Assembly: GCA_032718865.1 (NCBI GenBank)
Contig: JALUTQ010000041.1
Span: 248,001 to 312,000 of the forward strand
Direction of reading: 5' to 3'
Origin: Tilletia caries
Lineage: Eukaryota > Basidiomycota > Exobasidiomycetes > Tilletiales > Tilletiaceae
DNA: 64,000 nucleotides
Shown here in pieces: positions 1-11,712 of this stretch. Both the position numbers and the translations under genes were made by a program. The notes below the pieces were generated by a model. That model was not told the origin of the DNA. It did not search any database and saw only the letters and a program-made list of their open reading frames with translations. Within the stretch, counting starts at the first letter, position 1. Every line of letters begins with the position of its first letter.

Positions 1-1942
1 TGAAGCTGGATATCTTGTGAAGATCGACAAAGGATCCCGAAATAATGTCGGCAGTTGAACCCGAGTCGAAAAGAGTTTTTGCCGGGTGACCATGAATGTA
101 AACAGTCGCTACGATCGGATTGACCAGCGGCGGACGTTTCGTCGGCGAATTCACGGGGTCGCCGAAGCGAGGCTTGGCACTGGACACATTCGACTCGCGT
201 ACGATCGGAGTTGGCTCGACGAAAGCACGAGAGATGCCGTTGCAGCGTGGAATGAACTCGTTGTCTTCATTGAAAGCGCTTGAAGGGCCCTCAGAATCAG
301 TACCTTCGCCGTCCAATGGGCGGCCGTCCTCGAGTGATTCGTCCGTGTCGAAGAAGATGAGATTGGGTTCTTCATCGTCATCGTTGGGTTCGTGATCATG
401 CTCGTGCTGTTCTTCTTGGAATTCATCGTCGACGTCAACCATATTGGCGCGTAGTCGCTTTGGGCATTCCGAGGCCCAATGTCCAAAGGCGCCGCAAGCC
501 TGACACTGGTCGGTGGGTTTCGGTCCCGAGGGCTTGGTACCTGGAACAAATGGTTGACGTGAACTGGAAGAGGCAACCGGAGGACGGAAAAGCCCCGAAG
601 CCGGTTTGGGTGCATTGTTACTGACTATGGGCCTGGCTGAACTGGGAGGTGGACCAGATCGTTGAGGTTTGGCGGGACGGGCGGTATTGGAGTCTCCTCG
701 CTCGTTGCGATGACCAGAAGAGCCTCTGCTGAGCGTATTGGCGTAGCGCTGAGCCCGTTCCTGATCCATAGCGGCTTGAACTATGTCCTCCCAGAGGGAC
801 AGTTCAGCATCAATCCCGCGATTGGCGACAATCGCGGAGCTGAGGTTGCTATTCATGCCGTTGATAAGACGTCGATTCAATGCAATAGGACTGGGATATT
901 CCGTCATCTGATCGGCAAGCTTGAGTAGGGCCGCTTGGAAGGCGTGAATATCACGAGGGCCTTGTTCAGCTCTCTCGAATTTGTCGGCAGCTTGGCGCGA
1001 CAATTCATCAACGAGGAAGTTCCGACGAAGTGCGATCATGACGTCGGTGGCAGTCCACTGCATGGAGTGTGGAGCTACGTGACGCCAGTACCAGTCAAGA
1101 GGATCTCCGGTGAGGTAGCCACCAATGAGATTGATCTTGAGCTGCTCAGATAAAGGAGCGTGGATCTTGAAGTAGTGGGCCACGGAGTGTATCCAATCCG
1201 TGAAGGCTTGAAGAGAGCGATCTCCTTTCCATTTCTCCGGACCAGTTATCTTGATGCCGGCGCGGGAGATTTCGGGTTTTTCTCCAAGAATCGACGTGGC
1301 GGGGGAATCCGTGGAATTCATGATCTCCGAGATCTTCTTGTCGATTCCGTTAAGTTAGAGTGTCGGAGGCACGCTGGGTTGGCGTACAGTAATGGTTGGC
1401 GTAGCGGCGGGGAACTGGCGCACCTCACTTGCTCGAGGTGGCAGTAGTCCAGCGCTACGCAGGCGTTCGTTCTGGCGTTCGTGCAGAATGGAGTCAGAGT
1501 CCGGAATAGTCGAGTCCTTGAGAATAGAGACGTGCCGAGCCGAGGCTTGAGGAACCGAGTCTTTGGGAACGGAAGGCGGAATTGGAGAAGATTGAATTTT
1601 TTCTTGACGTTTTTTCTTGATGAGGGCGTTCCGGATCATGGCCAGCTGGAGTTCAGACTCAAGCTCTTCGGTGGACATGTCTTCGAAGTGGTTAAGAGGA
1701 CGAACAGAAGGCTCACTGTCGTCATCGTTGGGACGAGCAGTTTCAGCGACAGACTGGCCGCTGTTGTGAGGAGCATCGCGCTCCTGCTGGTCTTCAGGCT
1801 CGGGAGTAGGGGTCGGCTCGGGCGTGAGGTCGTCGGAGCCGAGAGGTTGAGCGTGACCTTGGGCGACAGCGGAGGGATCCATAGATCCGGCAGCCACGGC
1901 TTCGTCGTTGTCGCCGAGGTCTCTGCGCTTCTTGGGAGCCAT
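1..1942 (-). pseudogene. Ty3/gypsy gag-protease fragment, one in-frame stop, cut by window edge
   Basis: A single minus-strand frame runs from the ATG at 1942 to the left edge, broken only by a TAA at 1355-1357. The first 195 residues are acidic and Pro/Ser-rich. After the stop comes a retrotransposon gag domain (about 1330-750), with the pattern WKGD..FTDWIHSVAHYF and LTGDPLDWYW. A CCHC zinc knuckle follows (CQACGAFGHWASEC, about 505-464), then an acidic linker and an aspartic protease core (FDSGSTADIIS, about 70-38). This gag-knuckle-protease order is that of Ty3/gypsy polyproteins; RT, RNase H and integrase would lie beyond the edge. The frame is otherwise clean, so the TAA is either one inactivating mutation or a recoded stop. 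The family assignment is secure; activity is doubtful. Confidence 0.85.
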
Positions 1943-1958
1943 CACAGATAAGAAACCG

Positions 1959-2632
1959 TGTTGGCCACAGAAGTCTTAAGAGTTAAAAAAGATGTAAAGA
2001 TTCCCGGTCTGAGGAAGTCTTCTGACTTCAAGTAGACTAGGTATTGGACAGTCAGCACGTAGTACCGCTCGTTGTATAGAGACAGAAGGGACGTGCTGCA
2101 AGAACTTTGGCCTATGTGTCTACTCGAACAATCAGGAGACAACTGTAACCAGTAGTCCCGACAGGAAGTATGTGGGTAAGGAGGTAGTAGTCGAGAGGGT
2201 AGGGTGGTAGAGGGTAGAGGGGATGAGACTCAGTCGATCACACGGTAGACTTAACTCTGCAATGTTCTGTGATTGCCAAGTTAGGTGTCTGAGGTGTGTG
2301 AATGAAAAAGCTGGGGAGAACAGAAAGGGGAAGGAGTAGCTGGAAGCTGGCTCCTTATATGCCTTTCAGGTTCTGCTCCGAGCGCAGCAGAGTTGCTGCG
2401 CTTTGACTGCGCACGACTGCGCACGACTGCGCTTCGACTGCGCAGTGCTGCGCTTTGACTGCGCAGTGCTGCGCTTTGACTGCGCTTGACTGCGCATGAA
2501 GTTGGTAGACTACTGCGCATAGCTGCGGGCGACTGCGCTTGCTGCGCATGACGTAGGCCCGCTGCTGCGCATTACTGCGGACGGGAGCGCTCAGCATAGG
2601 GTTGGAATAGCCACAACCTATGCGAGTACACA
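1959..2632 (-). mobile_element. Probable 5' LTR of the gypsy element
   Basis: Just upstream of the gag start, the stretch begins TGTTGGCC and ends GAGTACACA on the plus strand, as expected for an inverted LTR (TGT...CAACA on the element strand). It carries a TATA-like ATATAAGG on the minus strand near 2358. A 70-bp segment (about 2055-2125) resembles part of the LTR of copia family A and of the solo LTR at 6848. The second LTR is outside the window, so both ends are inferred. No convincing primer-binding site was found between it and gag. Confidence 0.45.
2395..2585. repeat. ACTGCGC-type short tandem repeats inside the LTR
   Basis: About twenty copies of (G)ACTGCGC with spacers of 2-8 bp lie side by side, some in a longer unit of roughly 21 bp (ACTGCGCAGTGCTGCGCTTTG). 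The array sits in the putative U3 region, upstream of the TATA-like box on the minus strand, where LTR enhancer repeats often occur. No coding sense is claimed. Confidence 0.7.
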
Positions 2633-2761
2633 GCTAATGAAAACACCACTTGAGATCCTCCGCTAGTAACATCGGAAGCAAAAGGGCCAAACCTTTACAT
2701 TCTTCGTCTCACAAGGCTGCTCGGGAAGCTCCTCCGCCTCGATAGGCATCTCGCTAAGCTG

Positions 2762-2841
2762 TGTTGAATATATGCATCATCCATGACACTTGGGTCGAGA
2801 CTGGTCTCACCTTTTAGTATATTGGTAGAATGTTCACAACA
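2762..2841 (+). mobile_element. Solo LTR of miniature family B (80 bp), TSD AGCTG
   Basis: The 80-bp sequence starts TGTTGAATAT and ends TTCACAACA. It matches the two LTRs at 26380-26459 and 31973-32052 except for two substitutions. It is flanked by a perfect 5-bp direct repeat AGCTG (2757-2761 and 2842-2846), the target duplication expected for LTR integration. No internal sequence remains, so it is a solo LTR. Confidence 0.92.
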
Positions 2842-2869
2842 AGCTGCTCCGCCTCCTCCGACAAGGCTG

Positions 2870-3450
2870 AGCACCGAGACCGGAGTAACCTCGGAACTGC
2901 CGTACTCCGGGGACCTATTCCGGCTGATACTGGGGAGTCCTAAGTAAATTCCGTACTCCGGCTGATTTTGCCTAAGAGTCCCCGGAGCACTCCGTATTCC
3001 GCGGAGACTAATGTCAATCACAACATGATTCCGGGCTCCGAGAAAATGTATTGCTTAGGCTACAGATCATTCCGTATTCCAGGGCTTCGGAATGCGGAGT
3101 ACCGCCAGAATTCCGTACGCCGACAGCTGCTGTTTCGAAAACGAAAAAAAGTACGGTGAGAAAGGAGATAAAGTAAAGTTCAAATGGCTCGCAAAGATCA
3201 ATCGGATAAATACTGTAGTCTGTACTTCGTCTGGCTGCTTACAAAAGGCCAACGTCTGGAAAGCGGTTCTGTACTCCGGGCTCCGGGAGAGTGCTCTCCC
3301 GGAACCCGTGAATTTTGGGGTACCTCATTCCGGGACCTGCTCCGTAAGGTTGTCCCCGGAGCCCTCCGCACTCCTTCATTCCGCCAGGATTTTGGCTTTT
3401 TGAGGCGAGCTACGCCTCCGCAGAATAAGGCAGGAAACCAGCTCTTCTGC
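2870..3450. repeat. TACTCCG / CGGAGTA repeat island
   Basis: The stretch is crowded with TACTCCG, ATTCCG and CTCCGG words in both orientations, separated by 10-40 bp. Similar islands lie at 6600-6847, 7960-8340 and 20755-21260, and the same words fill the subterminal regions of the hAT element at 8802 and 21851. No credible gene is present. These are probably eroded ends of non-autonomous hAT-like elements (inference). Confidence 0.55.
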
Positions 3451-3544
3451 GGAGTTCCGTCGGAGTGTAGTAGTGATGTAAGTTGCTTCCAGACTGCCTT
3501 TAATACAGGTGTATGAAAATACACTCCAAATGTCCACGTTCATG

Positions 3545-3942
3545 AGAAAATAAGAGCGCGCTGCTGCGCAAAGGAGGCTGCCAAGCTCAGAAAGGCTACC
3601 GAAGCTGCAGAAAAGGAGAGGTGGAGGAGATAATTCTCTCAAGTACGCCGAGCTAGAAGCCGCTCGGATGGAGAAGGAGTCCGAGAGAGAAGAGTCGCTC
3701 GAATAAAGGAAGGAGCCGGAGGATGGAAGGAAGCGGGAGGCTGCATTGGAATGAGCTATCGCGATGAGCAATGGGAGCTCGAGAGGGCAAGTCGGGAAGA
3801 ACTGCAGGAGGAGAAGCAGGAGGAACGGCGTCAGCACGAGGCGCAATGGCGCGTGGAGATGGAAGAAAGGGCGAGGAATAGAGAGGAGAGGACTAGCAAG
3901 GAGAAGGCCGAAAGCTCTCTGGAGCGAGAAAGCCTCTGATTG
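3545..3942 (+). pseudogene. Broken fragment encoding a charged coiled-coil-like segment
   Basis: Plus-strand frames here encode runs rich in Glu, Lys, Arg and Ala with heptad-like spacing (for example EAAKLRKATEAAEKE and RDEQWELERASREELQEE). They are interrupted by at least two stops and frame changes, and end at a TGA near 3939. Such segments are common at the C-termini of transposon accessory proteins and many other proteins, so no family is assigned. Confidence 0.3.
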
Positions 3943-4089
3943 GAGATGAAGAAGGCAGATCAGCAACATTACGGCGGATACAGACAGCTGTTTCATAATG
4001 CAGTCGAACTTTATTATCGTTGCGTTTGGCTCGCTCTCAATTCTTCTGACATGCATCGGTCATCGGCTTTCACAGTCTCACACATTTGT

Positions 4090-4400
4090 TTCAAAATCTG
4101 GCGGAGGTAATAGTATACTATAGTACCAATTTCAGTCCGAGATCCCGAGCACGTCGTCTCAAAGTACTATAGTATACCTATAAATATAATATACTATACT
4201 CCTTAAAAATCATACTATACTCCTACGAAAATAAGGACCTTCGGGGGCTACTATGCGGCCGGAACGGTCGCAAAAAGCGCTCAAACTAGTAGTCACTATC
4301 TCAACTTTTCATAACTAAACTATACTTTGTCGGCCGGCTGAGACCTTCACTTTCACTATACTTGTCCGAAAAATGCTCACTATTTTTGGTTCCAGATGGT
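4090..4400. repeat. TATAGTA-rich repeat, related to the insert at 23934-24115
   Basis: The first half holds many TATAGTA/TACTATA words. The second half (about 4240-4390) is closely similar to 23950-24110, sharing CTACTATG, a CGGTCGCAAAAAG block, the phrase CAACTTTTCATAACTAAAC and a TTTGTCGGCCGGCTGAGA block. This marks a dispersed non-autonomous element family. Its ends at this copy are not defined. Confidence 0.6.
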
Positions 4401-5075
4401 CATATAAGTAGAAGCGAATATGTCATATATGATCCTATATTCTTATATGATCTTAAATTCATGAGTTCAAATGGTCTCTGGGAATCGGACGATGGTCGGC
4501 GATGAGCAGACGTCATGAAGGGAATCGGGCAGTGGGCAGCTCAAGAGGAGAGGGGTCATACTACAGACGGTCCCAGGTTTCCCGGGGTTTTAAACCCGAG
4601 ACTTCCCTTTGAATTCCGCGCTAAGAATGCCCGATGTACGGGATCCATTGAAGTAATAGGTATACCCGTGCACCCGCTTACAAAATCTTACGTAATCAAT
4701 TATTTTTGCCTGTATCAAAGCATGATAGCGTTGATCGTCCCAGGCACTCAAGCGAGTGCACCCATGCTGTAACATTGTGAGTTGTTCAGAGGAAAAAGGT
4801 GGTTGTCAATGTGCGAGGTGAATCTCAGTGGGAGCTCGGAGCCTTTAGTTGCTTCAGGATCCTGAAGCATAGTATAGGCCCTCAAAAACCCGCAAGAACT
4901 GGCCTGGGGCGCCATTACACAACGCCAACGACCGCAGTACAATCCCAGGGCCCAGAGCGTCATGGACAATCGAAAATGCTTCAATGTTTTCAGACACAGA
5001 AGAATGCTTCAATGCTTTCAGACGGTACCCTCGCGTTTACCCGGGTATATGTGGATATACCTACGCAAAATGGGC
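4401..5075. other. No gene seen
   Basis: Open frames here are short and without recognisable domains. A nearly palindromic CCCGGGGTTTTAAACCCGAG lies near 4580. Nothing else can be supported. Confidence 0.4.
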
Positions 5076-5563
5076 GAATGTCCCCCAGACCTGTTCGCTC
5101 ACTCGGACGTCAGACCTTTGACCCGATAAGTACCCTGTCCCACAAGCCTGTAAATAACATTCTCTTGCCCTGTTACTGTCATCCGTTGAACCTGGAAAAA
5201 GCTTTAGTATATCCACCGTTCCCCCTTCAAGGACACTCTCTACCCGACACTTTTTCAAGGAAGTATCTCTCCAAACCCGGACGTCTCCTTGGTTGTTTTG
5301 TTGGCGTTTTCTGCTCCCAAAAGATGAGCCTGAACGGACGTGTTTTGATGGTGCTGGAGCCTTTTCGTTGCAGATGTGCTGAAGTAACAATTGGTAATTA
5401 TTTCCGGCAATCTTTCCAAAATTCAGCTTTAAATTTGACCTCTTAACTGGGGAGCGGATGTCTTTGGAGGAGGAACAGTGGTGCCGGACAGGATTAACGG
5501 ATGTCTACCTTAAAGGATCGACGGAAATTTGCTCGAGTGAGCGAACAGGTCTGGGGGACATTC
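5076..5563. mobile_element. MITE-like element with 30-bp perfect terminal inverted repeats
   Basis: The 30 bp at 5076-5105 (starting GAATGTCCCCCAGACC) recur as the exact reverse complement at 5534-5563. Weaker inverted similarity continues outward for about 20 bp (TACCTACGCAA against TAGGTATGCAA). The 488-bp interior has no transposase-like frame. A non-autonomous DNA element is the simplest reading; no clear target duplication was found, so the superfamily is open. Confidence 0.65.
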
Positions 5564-6414
5564 CACTAACTTGCATACCTACACCGCTGACCCTGGAGAG
5601 GGCTGGAAGAGGCTTGACGTGAAGCCTCCTAAAGCCTTGTTTCTATAGAGGGCCTCGGACAGGCTTATATGAAGCTAGTGTGAGGCTTGTGTAAGGGCCT
5701 TATGAGGGCATCTGAAGCCTTCCCAGTTCAAGCTCCCAGAAGCCTTCTCAGGAGAATCCTCAATAGCGCCTTTTTCAAAATGCTTTTTCAGAGTCTGAGA
5801 CCATATGGCCACAAGGAGGCTCGACCAGCTTATAGTCACGTGACCGCGCTTAGTGCGAAATGACCCACGGGCCACGTCTGGATGGTGACCCGTCCCCGCA
5901 CGCTACCACCGTAGGCCCATGCTCACGGTGTCACCATCGTCATGATCGTCGTCCTACACCATCCACTCCCCACCACACGCATACCACCAGAAATTCCGCT
6001 CTCCGTAGCACTCCGTGAGTTACGTGACGTTCACATTCAGCATCAAATTTGCGCCGAACAAAGCCGTTTCCCTGGACCGCCTGCTCTCTGGATCTCAGCT
6101 AAATCTTGAGGGAACTACATCAAGGATCAGAACATGGCATGAAGATCATCAGCGCTTTACTTTAAATAGGAAAGCAAGGCGGAAAAAGGTTGACAGTCTA
6201 ACCTGCGCATTGATATCAGCTGAAACAATGACGGATCAGTACTGAAGCTCGCTTAAATGACTCTTGCAGCAATGGAACGGCCACGAAACTGGAGGAGGTC
6301 GGGGACAAAGTCACTGCCGAATACCGGTGTCTGTTGTCGTAGGTTGTGTTTCTGATGGGCGAGGTGTGGCCTGTAGGACAGTAAATTCAGGGAAAGGAGA
6401 GAGAGAGTTTGTGT

Positions 6415-6418
<4 letters not shown>
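5564..6418. other. No gene seen
   Basis: Only short frames without domain signals are present. A stretch at 5590-5730 repeats words such as GAAGC and GAGGCTT. The rest is unremarkable. Confidence 0.4.
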
Positions 6419-6482
<64 letters not shown>

Positions 6483-6497
6483 GGGAGAGAGAGAGGG
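6419..6497. repeat. (GA)n microsatellite
   Basis: About 80 bp of near-perfect GA dinucleotide repeat, with a few GGGA interruptions near the right end. Long Ser-Leu or Arg-Glu frames across it are artefacts of the repeat. Confidence 0.95.
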
Positions 6498-6599
6498 AAA
6501 GACCACCGAGACGGGACATGATTTAGGTTACTCATTTCTGGTGAATTCTAGTTTCTGAGTAGTGGGAGCATCTTATCTCATCTTATCTTGTAGTATTGG

Positions 6600-6847
6600 T
6601 GAATGTATACGGAGTACGGTAATTCCGCGGAAATTCCGAACTCCGTGTGTGCGGAGCACGCAACGAAAAAGATCTGGCCCATCAATGTTCACGGTGTACG
6701 GAGTGTGATGATCGCGGTCAGAAAATTTGTGACGGAGTCCGGAGTATTTTTGAAAAGCTTATGTATTTATTGCGGAGTACGGAGTTCTCCGTGAGCCACG
6801 TGGGATAAATCCAGCGGAGTACGGAGCACGACCAAAACCCTACGGAG
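6600..6847. repeat. CGGAGTACGGAGT repeat island
   Basis: Multiple GGAGTACGG and CGGAGTAC words lie in one orientation, as at 2870 and 8802. No gene is present. Probably an eroded hAT-like end (inference). Confidence 0.5.
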
Positions 6848-7443
6848 TGTTGGAAAACTAGAAACTCAGTGCTCTACTACTCACCTTGGGAGGACCAACA
6901 AGGTGAGGGAAGTGCCCTGACGCTGTGGAGGGGAAAAGACTGCAGGACACCAGCACTGTCACCGAGGTTCAGGATGGGACGGTCAGGCGTGTAGTACCAC
7001 TCGTTGTATAGAGATGGAAGGGACACCCTGCCAGAACTCTGACCTATGCCTAGTGATCTTACGTGGGGGAGAGGTGCCTGAGCCAGAGGCCAAGGTCGAG
7101 GGCGAAAGGGTAAAAGATGAGGAGGGCGAATGACTGAGAGTCACTAGTGAGAAGGTGACGGAGGAAGGAGGACTGTGGAAGCAATAGATTGCTGATGGTG
7201 GTGGTAGGTAAGTAGGTTGTTACAACGATGGGAGAAGATGGTGGTTGGTTTTAAACCTTTGTGGGAAGGGATGGGAGACAACTGTTGCGCAATGAATTGT
7301 GTGTGTGCATCGTTGCGCAACGATTTGGTGGCACAAAAACGCAACAACCAACGAAACTGGGAAATGGAGTGACCACTGAGACTATGGAGAGACTAAAATC
7401 AACATCACGTGACGGTTGTCACATGGAGATGATATCTACAACA
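6848..7443 (-). mobile_element. Degenerate solo LTR related to copia family A
   Basis: The stretch starts TGTTGG and ends CTACAACA. It follows the LTRs at 41549-42155 and 47020-47623 in order: CTCAGTGCTC, the CACCTTG...CAAGGTG hairpin (6882-6905), a GTAGTACC...CTCG block, GCCAGAACTCTGACCTATG, and an AAAGATGAGGAGG block. The sequence has diverged by many substitutions. The flanking 5-mers differ (CGGAG and GTAAC), so either the target duplication has decayed or the copy arose by recombination. Confidence 0.6.
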
Positions 7444-8801
7444 GTAACCTCGTATGTATACACATATGCTTTGCCCGGCTCATCTCTCCCTCACTGACTC
7501 AATCACTTCGTTCCACGGAGCACAGACCAGCGCGACACTTGATTAAAGATGCGGATGAGCATCCGAACGCTGCCGCCGACATCGAAGCGACACTCCAGAT
7601 CCGCTTTCCGCTCACACGTCCCAGGATCTCGGAGCACACCCTGCGCGTGAAAGTTGGACAATTCTGTAGCCTCCTACGCAATCTCAACGTGCAGAGAAGC
7701 CTGGTCAAGCGCGCGAGGGTCAGAATTATTCATATCGATCCTCACAATATTTGATTCCGGCTCATTCTTACCGACCGGTCTCTCAGACTGCCTCAAAGCA
7801 ACTTCGAATTCGCGTTGATTAAGTCTCCTTTCAAGCTGAATAGAAGGCAGTTTCCGCTCCGCACCGCATATGCAGGCACCTTCCACAGTTGCCCAGAACT
7901 CACACTGCCCAGAATCCAGATTAGGCATCGCCAAAAAGGGGGGGGGGGGGCAGAGTGCCCCGGAACTTCCGTAATCCGGGAAGGACCTCCGCAGCAATTC
8001 CGGGGCTTCTCAAGTCATTCCGCATTCCGGTTAAAATACTCCTCTTTCGGGCGTTGAGTTCCGTATTCCGGGAAAGAATTCAGGTTCACAGATCTGGAAC
8101 TCCGGCTTGCGTTAAAATTTAGGCTTTAATCGATTTTTGATTCCTTCCGTACGTCCCGGAATGCGGAATTCCGCCGGATTTCGGGACTCTCCTCCACAGT
8201 CGCAAGATCATACGAAAACGAGTCCACTCCTCTAAATTCCGGCTTCCTGCTTTAAGGGACTAAATTGACAAGAATGGGGAATTAGCATTCCGGGTTCCAG
8301 GTACCGCCGGAACTGATCGTGGCTTTGGATGTTCTGTTAAGTGCTCAGCGTGACGGAGGTTTCGGCCATCGCCTCATAGACGCTGTCTGAACGTCTGTCC
8401 CGTTTGGTCTCTCGTCAGCGTCAGCGGCATAATCGAGCAGCGCGCTGACGTGGGTGAGAGCTGCCGTATTCGCAATTCTTCGATCTGAGTTCTCGCAGAG
8501 AGACGGTGCATGCAGGAAACCGAAAAGCTGAGGTTTTGGAAATGAAAGGACTGAAAGATGGAGCTGCTGAGGGCTTCTCATGGGAATTCGCGCTAAGTCG
8601 CGCTTTTCGGTGTGGGAAAAACTTCTCATAGTACTTGACCCGGTTGTGACATCACAAACGCGAGAAGAGGGAAAAGCATCTCACGCTTCTCACACTTTTA
8701 GCAAACCTTGAATCTCTCATAGCACTTGAGTATAATTACGAGTGTGAGTATTGGTCTCGAGACAAAAACCTGCACTCGAGAGTACAGGTATACCCAATGA
8801 G
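7444..8801. other. Repeat-rich intergenic stretch with a G13 run
   Basis: No coding sequence can be supported. The stretch contains a G13 homopolymer (7938-7950) and an island of ATTCCG/TTCCGG words (7960-8340) like that at 2870. Several open frames of 60-110 codons show no domain signal. Confidence 0.45.
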
Positions 8802-9150
8802 TAGGGCTGGCTTGCGGAGTAACTGATTTTTTGCCCATGTGCGGAGTACTCCGCAAAGGGTGAGCGTGGAATGAGGCTAGCGGCGGAGGGCTCCGTCACT
8901 CCGCACATTTTCAAAGTTTTCCTCCGTACTTACTCCTTACTCCGCCACTGCGGAGGAAGATTTTGAAAAACGCCCTCCTCACTCCGCAATGGCGGAGGAA
9001 CAATTCATAACTCGTCCTCCGCACTCCGCACAAATTCGGACGGAATACTCCGTCGATGTGAAAAAAAAAGTGCGGAGTAATTTTTTGTTACTCCGCAAGT
9101 GCGGAGTTTTGCGGAGTGGAAATCAAAATTTATGTACATGGAGGGGGAAA
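8802..9150. repeat. hAT subterminal repeats
   Basis: Roughly a dozen CTCCGCA / TGCGGAG words in both orientations, several as the palindrome GCGGAGTACTCCGC, lie directly inside the terminus at 8802. The mirror-image stretch is at 21851-22240. In hAT elements, subterminal repeats of this kind are transposase-binding sites (known for the superfamily; inferred here). Confidence 0.7.
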
Positions 9151-9591
9151 ACATCAATTTACTCTTCTTCATCCTCCGCAAGCGCCGTCTTTTGCTTCTT
9201 GCGTGCCTTGTCCGCCATCAACCTCCTCTTCCGCTTCTTCTCGTTCCTCGCCGCCTCTTTCAAATCACGCTCCCGCTGCAGCAGATTGGTCAGCAAGTCG
9301 GAGGGCACCCAGTCGTCAAGGAACCATTGCCCGACAGCCACAACCAAGTTTGAGCGCCCTCATGCTGTGGCGAAGGGGCGTGACGTTGCGACCGGCGCGG
9401 GAGAAGAGACGTTCGACATCTACTGACGTGGTTGTAAGAAGGATAAAAGGTTAGAATGATGATGAGGATCATATGGTTATTACGCCTGATGCCATCATCT
9501 ACTCACCAGGGCAGCTAAGGACGTCCCGACGTCCAGCGCCATTCTGCTAATCCCATCCGCTCATTCCCCCGTTGTTTTTCCTTCCACCACC

Positions 9592-9840
9592 TGTGCTGAA
9601 CGGGTCCACATGGCTTATCCACGTGGCTCCCTTATCCTATCTACTATCTTCCCTTTCCCTTTATTCTCACACCACTCCACATTCACCTCCACTTTTCCCA
9701 CGCTCTTCTCTCTCGATCACATCTTTTCCTTCGCACTCCTCCCTGTACTTAGCGTTCTTCCTAATCAATCACTTACTCAACTTACTCTACTCTTGACTTC
9801 TACTGGCACGTCTGCTATACTCTGGATCTTATTCTGTACA
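9592..9840 (+). repeat. 5' LTR of the LARD-like element (249 bp)
   Basis: Matches 11713-11948 with a few substitutions and one 13-bp length difference near the 5' end, where a CCACATGG/CCACGTGG motif is doubled here. Confidence 0.9.
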
Positions 9841-11712
9841 TGGTGATGAGAGGGACTCTTCTCGGTTAACGAATGACGGGCGCCGAGGACCCCTACCTGC
9901 TGCGCTCAAGACGCGCACCCCCTCCAGACACCGCCTTCAAGATCGGCAAGTCGTCACGCTCTTCCCTGCTGCGCTCCATATGCCAGCTCCGCCGCTAGCA
10001 ACGGTCACTCTCACTCGCAAATATGTCGCCCACATCGACATCACCTCAAGCACCTGGTTCGCTGCGCTCTGGTTGCCAGCTCGTTTCATCCAGCATCAAT
10101 GTCGCTTCAGCATCCTAGAGACGGATCTCGACAGCTCCCTAGTCCCTTCGGCTCCCAGCAGCCTCCCTTCGCCTTCTCAAAGCCTTCATCCGGATTCCAG
10201 CAGTCTCGATACGGGCTTCATGCATCCTGCTGTGCTCCAAATGCCAGCCTCTCCATCTTTCCCTCCTTCGACGCTCTATATGCGATGAAGCTCTCCTGCT
10301 GGTCTCTGACACCGCCGATGGTATCAACACGGCCTTCTCCAGCTTCAAGGCAGCAACCTTCATCTGGCTCCCATGCGGCAAGCTCCATCATCCTCAACCC
10401 GGACTTCTGCAGCTCTCTTTCGGCTTCCAGCAACGTCGAGGCAACATGACTTCGAGCAGCTCCTGATGAGTCTTGAATGTCCTTCAGATGGATTCATCTG
10501 CCAACCAGACGCGTCGAGGTCGAGATATCCCTCCGCTGATATCTCCAGCACGTCACTCGGGATCGCCGGCTGGATCGGCCTTGCCTCACGCTCGTCCTCT
10601 CCTGGGTCTCTTTCTTACGCTCCGACTGCGCATTCACCCGCAATCTCCATCTGGATCGGCATTCCTCATGATGCGCCAGCTCGTCACCGCTCCGGACGCG
10701 TACTCTCCAGCTCCTTGCTTGGCTACGAGCAGCAAGCACGCCAATCCTTCCTCGCGCTCAGTCTGCGCGTTTGTGATACTCTGAGCCGCTAAGAACGTGG
10801 ACAAGAGCTTCCTCCGTGCTCAGGACACGCCTACCCCTATCGCTCTAGATGCGATCACGTTCATCTCCTTTGCTCTCAGGACACGCACATCATCGCTTGG
10901 TTCAAACGTGAGAATCGCATCTCTATTTCTGCTCAGGACACCCGAGACTGCAGGCTGCGGCTCACTTCGGCGGCTCCGTCAAGGTCATCGTCGTCGCTGT
11001 CCTCCCCCCTCCCTTGACCGGTACACTCAGCAACAAGCAACCTTCTCCGCATCACGCGTCCTGGGCACCATCGTCGTCGACGCCCTCCCCTCCCCTATAC
11101 AACTACTCCCAAATACAGGCGACTCCGGATGCCGGTGCCGTTGCCTGTCTCACCGTCATGCGCATCAACAACGCGCTAACCGCCGCCCCCACTGCTTACG
11201 GTCCCGACGAGTAGGGCGCGGGCAAGCAGCACGCTCTCATCTTGGGGGGCAAGAACATCGACAACCGTCTCGCTATCGCTTCATTCGGGAGTTCAAGCGC
11301 AAGGTCCAGACGCATACCACCACCGGACCGCCGCCGAGCGAGCACAGCGCCTTCTTACTTCAACACCAAGACTAACGAGGAGGAGGCCTTGGGCGAGATC
11401 CGGCTGGTCCTTGACGGGGAATCGTGGTGACTCGGCCGCCGCCGCCGGTCTGTTCTCGTTGGACTTCTAACTCACAACACAGCGACACAGTCGAATCGCG
11501 ACTTCAGGACTGACTTCGGGACTGGGCTTCCAGATGCCCTTTGTCCGTGTCTATCATCCTGCTCTTGGGTTCCACACAGCTTCACCTTGATCCTTATTCC
11601 TATATCGCCCTCATTCTATGCGCTCATCCCCTCCTTCAATTCTCGCTGCATGCCCGCCGCACTTCTCCAGCCCATATCACGACTAGGGACAGTCGTCTTT
11701 TGTGGGTGGGGA

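Noticed and set aside
2281..2597. Open frames with repeated Arg-Ser-Ala motifs.
   Set aside because: They follow the ACTGCGC repeat array in the LTR and have no start or context of a gene.
6253..6535. Ser-Leu and Arg-Glu repeat proteins.
   Set aside because: Produced by the (GA)n microsatellite in different frames.
9841..11712. Open frames of 60-190 codons inside the LARD-like element.
   Set aside because: Overlapping frames on both strands, no gag or pol motifs, and composition driven by CTCC/CAGC-rich sequence.
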